NCBI GenBank assembly: GCA_001584585.1
Contig: LSYV01000005.1
Span: forward strand, 1,447,682-1,465,708
Direction: 5' to 3'
DNA from: Gonium pectorale
Lineage: Eukaryota > Chlorophyta > Chlorophyceae > Chlamydomonadales > Volvocaceae
Length of the DNA: 18,027 nucleotides
The notes under the pieces are model-generated. The model saw nothing but the letters and a program-made list of their open reading frames with translations. It did no database searches and had not been told where the DNA came from. Every line of letters begins with the position of its first letter. Positions within the stretch are counted from its first letter, which is position 1. The translations under genes and the position numbers were made by a program. Below, piece by piece: positions 10,400-18,027 of the stretch.

Positions 10400-10451
10400 A
10401 TATGTGCGCAGCTTAGCGTTATGGGCGCGTTGGATGACGGGAGCAATGGAG

Positions 10452-10456
10452 TGTAA
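10452..10456 (+). terminator. TGTAA polyadenylation signal of the TPM-RING gene
   Basis: TGTAA lies 52 bases past the TGA stop, on the coding strand. It is followed by an A/T-rich patch. This implies an unusually short 3' UTR for this type of genome. Confidence 0.6.
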
Positions 10457-11597
10457 ATTTAAAGCAGCAGGTAACTGCGCCAGGGCTTGGTGCCTGTGCG
10501 GCGGTTCTATTGGCACTGGTGCGTGCGGCGGACCCATAAGTCGATTACAGTAGCGTACGTTGGCACAGGTAGTGTTACGTGCAAGGCACGATGTCAGCAG
10601 TCCTATACTGAGGGTCCCTTGTGTGGGCCATACTATGAGTTCTAAGACCTCTTGTCGTACACCCTTCGTTCCTTGTTCTTAGTTAGTGGGCTCCCGTTAA
10701 GGCGGACATTGGTCTTCAAGGGCCTCGCTCACTGTCCAAACGTAACAGGTAGCTGTTGGTCATTGCTGCGCCTCATGCCGGATCTCCCTGCCAGGGATTT
10801 TGAGCCGTCTTCACAAGTAAAGCCCGCGTTCCGGTGCCAGGCCCGTAGCTCAGCTTGCCGTTTGACAGTGGCCGTGCATTGTGGGTGGTTGTGGGAGGTT
10901 TGCGGATATCGGAACGTGGGTATGCACGAGTTCGACTGGTGGACATGAGACGCAGTGGGGTGGGTATGACCAGTGCTACCGGGACGTTACGGACGGTGCC
11001 GTACGACGCAGCGCTGTCGTGATAACTGAGCACAACATAGATTGACGTTCGCTGGCCATCGACTGTCAATATCTAAGGATGCAGTAACAAGTGCGGCGTG
11101 TAGCACACCTATGGTGTAACCAAGGTGCTGTAGGCACGAAGGTGCGCATACGTGTTTAAAAGCCTGACGGCAACGACCATGGCATAGGTAGGCCATGGGG
11201 CATTCAAGGCAGTGGAACGCACCATGGATACAACTGGTTATCATGCTGGCTATGCATACGGGATTGGTGCAACTGCATTAGGTGGAAAGCTAGCACACTC
11301 TTGCAGGAGGCAAAAGTCACATTCGCCAGAACCAATAGACGCCACCGGCTATGTCATAAGTTACGACTGCATACGGCATGCGGCATATTGCGCACGCGTA
11401 ACAGCCATGTGTAGGCAGACACCAGGTGGTGCGGTGGCCGGTGGGCTGATGACTGGCAAGTCGACGGTGGTAAACGCGCGGCCCGGACTCACTGAGAGCC
11501 GCGGAGGGCGGTGACGACGGTGGTGGTTCGGCCGCAGCGCACGAGTGTGGGGCGGCCTGGAGCGGGTTGCGGTGGCGCGTTTTTTTCTGTGGAAAGG
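10457..11597. other. Intergenic stretch with no supported gene
   Basis: Short frames on both strands show no recognisable domain, splice-linked exon series or algal coding bias. Nothing functional was identified. GC content appears lower than in the neighbouring genes. Confidence 0.5.
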
Positions 11598-11602
11598 TTA
11601 CA
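11598..11602 (-). terminator. Minus-strand TGTAA polyadenylation signal
   Basis: The plus strand reads TTACA here, i.e. TGTAA on the minus strand. It lies about 370 bases beyond the stop codon at 11974-11976 and supports a minus-strand transcript ending here. The purine-rich 11603-11970 would be its 3' UTR. Confidence 0.5.
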
Positions 11603-11973
11603 GGTGGAGAGTCGAGAAAGGGCGCAGACAACGGGAGGGACAGGCAGCCCTCCCGTGATGAGAACCACCTAACCCCCCTGCCCTAACTACAGCGCACCAC
11701 GGCAGCCAAGAACAAACACCGACGGCGCACACAAGAAGAGAAGGAACCCTGCACCTAAAGACCACAGAACAGGAAGGCAAAAAGACGAAAACCAAGGAAA
11801 GGAGAAGCTGTACACCAGGACAAGAGAGAAACAGACCGAAACGACCCGTGGAGCACAGGCAGCAAACCACCCCCCTCCCCTAGCAAAAGCCCGCAACCCA
11901 CCCCCCTACCCCCCCTCGCGTCCCGCCGAAACAGAGCGGCAAACGGCACTTGCCCCAACAAGGGCACCGTACC

Positions 11974-12440
11974 TCAAAACGCTGCGTTGTCCAGCGCGGC
12001 GATGAGGTTCTCCGGGTCCGGGCCGCCGAGGGGCACCGGCAGCGGGCTGTCCCCCGCACAGACGCAGACGGCGGTCAGCACCATCGCGTCCTTCACGCAA
12101 GCCACGGAGAGGTCCTGCATGGCGTGCAGCAGCACGGGGGACAACGCAGGAGCCGCCGGCTTTCGGCTGGGGAGGGGCGGTCGGCGGCACGCGTGCGGTG
12201 CGGTCCGGCGTCAGGGGAGGAGGTGCCGGTGGGCACCTCGCAGAGGCGTTCCACGCTGCAGGTGTTGGCCAGCAGGGGGACGTTGCCGCCGCACTCGCGG
12301 TCGCACAGGTTGTTGTCGACAGCGGTGCGGCTGCGCCAGTTGCCGCCGGCCACCCTGTCCCACCCGGGCTTTGTACAACACTTGACCCCCCACCTGCTGA
12401 CCCTGACACTCGCAACGCTTGCTGTGCCCTACCCAACCCA
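11974..12440 (-). CDS. Unrecognised cysteine-containing protein, C-terminal exons
   Basis: Two likely exons on the minus strand. The upstream one is open from about 12440 and ends at a GTG-type donor after position 12237; its acceptor is uncertain (12355 or further upstream). It encodes a Cys-containing stretch with WDRVAGGNWRSRTAVDNN, LCDRECGGNVP and CSVERLCE. The last exon runs from about 12159 (phase-matching AG) or 12166 (better CAG acceptor but wrong phase) to the stop at 11974-11976. It encodes a helix-like HAMQDLSVACVKDAMVLTA followed by LGGPDPENLIAALDNAAF. The coding look rests on sensible amino-acid composition, a stop followed by a plausible 3' UTR, and a TGTAA signal. I do not recognise the family. 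Upstream exons could not be joined reliably, so this may be a degraded or mis-modelled gene. Confidence 0.45.
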
Positions 12441-12499
12441 CTCGACCGCAAGCCCACCCCACAAACCTGGGCCGCATGCTCACCCTCCTCGCCCCGGCT

Positions 12500-12720
12500 G
12501 GTACGCCAAAGCCGACATCCTGGGCCGTGCCCAGCGATACTACACTGACGGCTTCGTCGGCTCCAACGTGGCGGCCGTGCTCATGCAGCCATGGGGATGC
12601 GGCCGTTGACTGGGATGAACCGCATGTCGGTGCCGACGAAGCCGTCCACGTAGTAATGCGTCGACGGTGGCGTGGCGGTGCGCTTGGAGGCCAGGTACCA
12701 CACGTTACAGGTACACGGGT
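12500..12720. repeat. Diverged inverted repeat coding for similar peptides on both strands
   Basis: The plus strand at 12538-12570 and the minus strand at 12655-12623 match at 27 of 33 bases, with a 52-base spacer. Translated toward the centre, the plus strand reads GWYAKADILGRAQ then RYYTDGFVGSN. The minus strand reads CNVWYLASKRTA and then HYYVDGFVGTDM, ending at a TGA near 12590. The shared W-Y...Y-Y-x-D-G-F-V-G pattern suggests an inverted duplication of an exon. One or both copies may be non-functional, because neither could be joined in phase to neighbouring exons. Confidence 0.65.
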
Positions 12721-14696
12721 TACAAATTACGTGTCATCATTGCGCAGGGCCATGCTAAACTAAAATACTACCGGGCCAGGCGCTGGCAGCCCCAGAGCCA
12801 GCACCAGCAGCCCCCGCAGCCCCGCCGCCGGCGACCGCTACCGCCCACAAACCGGCTTGCCGACTCGCTCTAGGCGGTCAGAGCCCGCCAGCGGCCGCGG
12901 CCTGCAACCCATGATGGATGCCCTGGAGCGCCTCCCCAGGGATATTTGACAAAGGCGTCGTGGGCGTGGAGGGCGGGGTTTGCGAAGCTGGCTGTTGCGG
13001 ATGGGTTGGCGCGTGGGTGGGTGTACGTCAACTGAAAAGGGTCGAGGACGACATGTGGCAGCACCATATATATCAGGCTGGGACCGAAGTGGTCGCCATG
13101 TATGCGTTACATACCGGAGCCTCAGGGCTGGCGAGGGTGTTGCACGCCAGTGCAAACGCAACGCTCACATGTTGGTGTTGGCGGGGATGGGATGGCCATG
13201 GCGTTGGGGCCGGAGGGCGGTGGGCGTCGGCAGCGTCAGCGTGCAAGCGGAACGGCACAATGGCACAAAGGGTGTAGGTTGGCTTGTGTTGGGAGCTTGC
13301 GCACGGTCGCTCAAGACCATGGGGACGGTAGTGGCACTGTGGCAGTGGGGTGATTTGTGGCAGGAGGGCGTACATGCATACAGGGGAAGCGGGCGGAAGA
13401 CACGTGCTGCTAGCTACGGATGTGGTAACGGTTGGGTTGGAAGTTCGAATGCAGCGGAGCAGGAGGATGGGACGTGAAGCAGGAGCATAGGGGCAGTGTA
13501 TAGTCGGGAGTTGCTCGACGGTGCGTGACCGTTGGCGGTGCTTGACCCACAGGTCGCGCACGGTGCCATAGCATTACGGAGAGTTGGAGTTGTTGCCAAG
13601 GTTGTTGCCGGGACGTACTCATGGCCGGCGATGGCGCGCTGCGCGATGCCTTGGGGACGGCTTCTTCATGACCCCAGGTAGCCAAGGGATGTAACTCATG
13701 TAAGACGGGAAAAAGGCTCAGCCGCGGTCCCGCGGATGACACAGGAGCGTCTTACAAGGGAAGAGCCGGCGGCAGGAACGCACGCGTGAACGCGCGGGCG
13801 TCATTTGCGTGCGGTAGGCTGGCGCGGACCATGGGGCGTTGGCGCGCGCAGTTGCGCGCGTGCTGTGCGTGGTGGGGGGGGCGCCTTGATGGCGAGTCGG
13901 AGGGAGCCACGCGCGCCAGGCAGCCACGAGGGTGCGGAGCGTGTTGCGCTGTATGGGCGAAAGGCGTCGTCGAGCTTACCGGGGCACTACTATAGCAAGG
14001 ACGGCGCTGCGAAGGCGAATGGCTGGTCTGGTTGCACTCCGTGTGCACATCGGTTGTATATTTTTTACCATCTACCCATGGCCACACCGGCTTTGACGGG
14101 TACCTGTAACATCTGTAACCTCTGGTTGTGGGGTTAGCGTACGTGGTTCGTCTTCGATCTCGCACGCACACGGCCCCAAGACAGCGTTGGAGCCAAACGG
14201 CGGTGACGCCTTTAAGCATATGTGCCGGTCTGAACGCCAGGAGCGGTGGACGGTCCACACCCATTGTGTCGCCTGGCCCCAGCCGCATTTTCACTCATCA
14301 TCCTTGGTTCATCGCGCACACTCGCAGCGCTAGCGATCAGCTGAAAGTCCAGCCCGCCATACGATCGGAAGTTCGGAACCATTGGATACACTGCGCCGCG
14401 CGGACGGGCGTCATGACGCATTCGTTCGCAACGCGGAGGCAGAACTTCCCCAAGCTCGTCACAGTGTTCTGATACCGGTAATGCTTGTTCTGAGCAATGC
14501 GCAAAACACGGTACAGTGCCCGTGCAGCAGCTCGTTGCGCCGTTCGTTCAGCATGGACCCCCCGCCAGCGATTACGGGAAGCTACGGGCGCTGCGGAGAC
14601 TGTGGTGAAGGGGGCAGTCCCAACACGTTTTGCAGTCGCTATGCCTGGCCGCAGGGGAGGAAGTGCGTGTCAGCGCCGCCGCACTTTGCGGCCATG
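12721..14696. other. No supported gene
   Basis: Several long open frames exist on both strands but lack domains, phase-consistent exons or convincing composition. A minus-strand frame around 12880-13070 contains a protein-like patch (ALHAHDAFVKYPWGG) that might be an exon of the unrecognised gene downstream on that strand, but it could not be joined. A TATATA run lies near 13068. No tRNA-like structure was found. Confidence 0.4.
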
Positions 14697-14718
14697 CAGG
14701 GGTTTAGGGTTTAGGGTA
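14697..14718 (+). repeat. Short interstitial telomere-like motif (TTTAGGG)2
   Basis: GGGGTTTAGGGTTTAGGG contains two exact copies of the plant/Volvox-type telomere unit, followed by GTAAAC-containing variants. It is too short to be a telomere. Confidence 0.6.
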
Positions 14719-16123
14719 AACAATGGTAAACCCAGGGTCAACCAGTCTGCCAGCCGTGGCCCTGCTATCCGCTGTCAGGCGCGCGGTGGCCAGCAGCCCA
14801 AGCAGCCCATGCGTACGAGGCCACCCAATCGTGGCTGGCACCCAGGCGTGGAGGCGCTGCTCGCATGATCCAGGACTTGCATCATGCCTGAGGGCGAAAG
14901 GCGGTTGGGACCCGGGATAATCCCCGGGTTGGAGCTGGGTCTTACTGGCATCCGGCAGCTCCAATGCTGCCAAAGGGAGGTTCTTTCGAGTGCCGCAGCA
15001 AAGGACAGCCGCCTCTAGTTTGCTTCCTCGGGGCCGGGATGGGTATTGATGTTTCCACTGGTATTGGGGGTCTCAGAACTCAGGATGGGTCTTGGGACCG
15101 TTTGGGACTTGGCCTGGGGACAGTGGGGACCTGGGACCTGGTCTGCTGCGCTGCTGCTTCATGTACTATCCAGCGTCCACATCGGCGCTATTGCTTCAAG
15201 CACATAGCCCATATTTCTTTTGTTGTTCTCATCATTCAACGTGGCTGGCAGCTTTGGACTGGCAGCCTCTATCAGGTATCACGTGGTGAGCGGTCTCGCA
15301 CGCCTGCTTTTGAGGATCCATGCAGGGTAGCGCTACTGTGTCAATACGCTATTAGGAAGGATAATGGCTGGCTGGGCGTCACCGTGGAGGCATGGTTGAG
15401 GCATGTTGGAGCAGTCCATTCGAGTCGAACCGGTGACAAATATAAGTCCTACAGTATCCAAATATTTTCGTTTTCGCTCCTGGATGAGCACCTCTCGACC
15501 CCGGTCAACGCAACAAGTTGGCGCCGACCCCAACTACCTGATGACGACAACCAACCTTGGACGCGAGCATATTACTTTGCTGTTACTATCAATGGTTCTG
15601 TCCCCATTTCTCCGCAGCCGCGGCGGTTTGGCAGTTGATGTCGGTTTCCCCCGAAGCGACACTGCCGCCGCTCGCGCCCGCTGAAGTGCCTGACCCTTCA
15701 GGTCTCCAAGGGACACAAGTGTCTTTGCTCTGGATGATAGTGTAGGGCGATTGCGAGCTGATTTGACGGCGTCGGTTGCTCCGAGGCAACATACCCAAAG
15801 CGCTCCCCTGAAGCCACCTGTCATTGTACACAATCTTGAAAGTCGTAGGAAGTGCAAATTAATTAACTGCCAACTTACGTGACCAAGGTCGGCTGGGGCT
15901 AAGATGAGCGACGGGTGCAATCCAAACATACTCCAAAGGTCGCGACGCCCCCTTGCACATCAGCAGTTGACACTCTGACACAGCGCAAGATTGCAAGGCA
16001 ATCCGCTAAGCCCGTAGCCTCACCAGCCCTTGCGGAAAGGCGTGCTGCGCGCCCACGGGTCGCTCGCGTGCCCCTCCAACGCGCGACCCAGCCGGCCTTC
16101 ACGGGCTCCCAATCATTTCGCCG
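14719..16123. other. Intergenic region before the RWP-RK gene
   Basis: A plus-strand frame at 14964-15638 is open for 224 codons but has no recognisable domain, mixed composition and a different base usage from the flanking genes. It is not supported as a gene. A degenerate GGGAC-rich patch lies at about 15050-15135. The promoter of the RWP-RK gene should lie in the last few hundred bases; no specific element was identified. Confidence 0.4.
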
Positions 16124-18027
16124 ATGGATTTAGACATATACATGGATCAGCTAGCGATGCCCGGTGAGGGCTTCGCGATGATGGACGAAGCGGCCGACGC
16201 AGTGGCCGACGCAGCCGCTCTTGCCCTTCCCATCGCGGAAGCCGCCGAGGCGGCGCCGGCGCCGGCAGCCCGCGGGAGGCGACCCGGGGCTGCTGGCACT
16301 GGCGCCCGGCGGGGGCGGCCCCCGAAGCGGCGGTCCAGCGACGGGGCGGCTGCGGGGCCCGGCGGCTTCCTGTCCTTTGTGCCGGTCCGGCGAAAGGACA
16401 ACCGCGAGCCATTCGACATCACTGTGGACTTGCTCCGCCACAAGTCCAATGTAAGCCGGCGTTCGCATTCGCCTGTGTGTGTGGGGGGGGCGGGTCTTTC
16501 AGGGGAAGTGTGACAGGATGGCGTCTTTACGCATGTGCGCCGAGCCCTTAGCTAAGCCTGTGTCTCGGCTCTCGGGCATGGGACTTATCTGTCCAGATCT
16601 CCTCGCTGCGCTTCATTCTTTTACCTGCCTGCTCGGATTACCACGGCATCGCACAAGATCCAAACCCCTCGCGTCCTACTGCTGATATTGCGAACGCCCG
16701 ACCCCCCGACGCCGTGACCAACGCCTGCCAGGGCTTCCGGCTGGACATCGATCTCCTTGCTGCGCTTCACCCTCCTACCGCCCACAACCAACCCCGTACC
16801 ACTCCTATCTCATATGAACCGCCAACGCCCAACTTCCCAACGCCCAATCTCCCGACGGACGCCTTGCAGGGCTTCCGGCTGGACATTGCGGAGACGGCGC
16901 AGGAGGTGGGCGTGTGCACCACGGTGCTCAAGCGCGCCTGCCGCCAGCTGGGGCTGGGCAACTGGCCGTACCGCCAGTGGTGCCGGTGCCAGTACCTGGT
17001 TGAGGCGGCGGCCAAGGTGGGCAGGAATCTCGACGAGGGAAAACTGGGTTAGCGGAAGGGGACTGAAACTTGGAAGGTTGATATTATGTGGCTGCATTCC
17101 CACGCAGCGACAGGAAGCAGAAACGCATCCCAGTTTGTGCCGCTTCTTGCACGTACTTTCTTGGGGCAGCCGGCGCGGCGGGATCGAGTGTGGGTCTCCG
17201 GATAGCAGCAGCGACAAGGGCCCGCCCACTCCACGTGGGTTAGACACGTGTCCACGTCCTCATCACGCTCCATCATCCCCACAACCTCGCCCACATTGTC
17301 GCTGCCCCCACCCCGCCCCCACCCCTTCAGGACATCGTGCGCCTCAGCGCACAGGCCAGCCGCCTGGAGCAGTGGCGGCCCAGCGAGGACGGCGACCTGG
17401 CCACGCTGGACGGCCTCCTGGCCGATGGCTTCTCGGTGGCGGACCGAGCCCTGGCGCTGCGGCAGGAGGCGGAGGTCCTCCAGGTGAGCACTACTGCCAC
17501 GCCGTCCTCACCGGGTCTTGACCGACCTCAGTCGGGCCCTGCGGGCGGGAAATAATTTTTATACGAGTCTGCAGAGAAAGAGGGAGCCCGCCTCCACGGC
17601 GCTTCCGAAGGCTTCCGTGCGCGTCCTCGCCGGGTCTTGATCGCCCTCGGGGCCCTGCGGGCGGACTTCGGTGGGCCACGGGTTTCGTTGCGGCACATAG
17701 GCACGTTCCCGCGCACGTCGGTTCGGGGCTCTATAAGAGACCCCGGAGGTCCTGGTGCTTGTCCCACAATGTGTGCCCCCCCCCCATGCGCCGCAGGGCC
17801 GCATCGAGCAGGTGGAGGCGTGGTGGCAGGGAGTCATCGCGGAGCCGGTGGGGCGCGCGCTGCAGCAGGACCCCTTCTTCAAGGCCTGCGTGGTCCGCTG
17901 GTCGCGCCTCAAGTACAAGGAGGCGCACCGGGAGAAGAAGCGCAAGCGCAGCCCGGGCAACGGGGAGGAGGACGACGGCGACGGCGGCGGCGGCGGCAGC
18001 CACAGAGAGGACAGGGACGGCGGCGTC
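16124..18027 (+). CDS. RWP-RK domain transcription factor, 5' part (runs off the right edge)
   Basis: Four exons, all in phase 0: 16124-16450, 16870-17016, 17331-17483 and 17797 to the window end, giving 286 residues so far. RWP-RK proteins are plant and algal nuclear DNA-binding factors involved in nitrogen responses and sexual or gamete differentiation. Residues 1-49 are acidic/Ala-rich. An AT-hook-like, NLS-like RRGRPPKRR lies at 62-70. The RWP-RK domain covers about 97-146, with ITVDLLRHK, then ETAQEVGVCTTVLKRACRQLG and the core NWPYRQ at 140-145 in place of the family's usual RWPxRK. A predominantly helical region (about 150-250) contains Leu/Ala/Glu-rich stretches suitable for coiled-coil dimerisation. 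A second basic cluster, REKKRKR at 255-261, precedes a Gly/Asp/Glu-rich segment. Donors are GTAAGC, GTGGGC and GTGAGC. The family assignment is strong; the subclass is not determined. Confidence 0.9.
16596..16891 (+). repeat. Degenerate tandem duplication covering an intron end and exon start
   Basis: CAG followed by GGCTTCCGGCTGGACAT occurs at 16732-16748 and again at the true exon-2 start, 16870-16886, exactly 138 bases apart. A 20-base segment GATCTCCTYGCTGCGCTTCA is also duplicated at 16596-16615 and 16750-16769, 154 bases apart. This suggests unequal local duplication of the intron-1/exon-2 junction. Confidence 0.85.
17504..17664 (+). repeat. Imperfect ~43-bp direct repeat in intron 3 of the RWP-RK gene
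   Basis: Copies at 17504-17548 and 17623-17664 share GTCCTC, CCGGGTCTTGA and CCCTGCGGGCGG. The second has a short deletion relative to the first. Both lie in the 313-base intron 17484-17796. Confidence 0.8.

Noticed and set aside
11598..11896. Hydrophobic minus-strand frames rich in Leu/Val/Phe/Cys (about 70-90 codons)
   Set aside because: They arise from a purine-rich plus-strand tract that fits a 3' UTR upstream of a TGTAA signal. There is no supporting exon structure.
13430..13460. GTTCGAAT resembling a tRNA T-loop (also a similar string near 15417)
   Set aside because: No matching acceptor stem, D-arm or anticodon arm could be laid out around either site.
13073..14294. Minus-strand frames of 162 and 180 codons
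   Set aside because: Composition is mixed and Pro/His/Arg-rich, no domain is recognised, and overlapping frames on the opposite strand are just as long.
14964..15638. 224-codon plus-strand frame
   Set aside because: It has no recognisable motif, low GC at third positions compared with true exons here, and many Trp/Cys/Ser residues typical of chance frames.

Overview
The window looks like nuclear DNA from a volvocine-type green alga (Chlamydomonadales: Chlamydomonas/Volvox relatives). This is read from several signs together: very high GC with GC-rich third codon positions, short exons split by GT-AG introns, long Ala/Gly/Pro/Gln low-complexity protein stretches, TGTAA polyadenylation signals, intronic microsatellites, and a two-copy TTTAGGG telomere-like motif. 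No prokaryotic, organellar or viral signature was seen. All gene models below were assembled by hand by matching splice sites and reading phase; no database was searched.

Layout. (1) 505-4240, minus strand: the 5' six coding exons of a multi-pass membrane protein that most resembles the N-terminal half of an MscS-like (MSL) mechanosensitive channel. It has a ~670-residue low-complexity soluble N-terminus followed by at least four membrane segments; the gene runs off the left edge. Three of its introns each carry a different perfect tandem repeat. (2) 4241-4582: compact divergent promoter region with a 17-bp tandem repeat. (3) 4583-4918, plus: intronless core spliceosomal protein SmD2, with a long 3' UTR ending near a TGTAA at 5766. 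(4) 6330-10399, plus: a seven-exon gene of 718 codons encoding signal peptide - TPM domain - one membrane span - split RING finger - acidic tail. This fusion of a lumenal/extracellular TPM domain to a cytosolic RING is the most interesting protein in the window. (5) 10457-11597: no gene seen. (6) 11974-12440, minus: the 3' exons of an unrecognised cysteine-containing gene with a TGTAA signal downstream, next to a diverged inverted repeat (12538-12655) in which both strands read Y-Y-x-D-G-F-V-G. (7) 12721-16123: mostly no supported genes. (8) 16124 to the right edge, plus: the first four exons of an RWP-RK transcription factor with an AT-hook-like motif and a variant core (NWPYRQ). Its first intron holds a second copy of the exon-2 acceptor exactly 138 bp (46 codons) upstream and in frame.

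The genes do not form a pathway: mechanosensation, splicing, membrane/ubiquitin biology and transcriptional control are side by side, as is usual for nuclear algal DNA. The most solid calls are SmD2, the TPM-RING model and the RWP-RK gene, because every exon joins in phase without stops.
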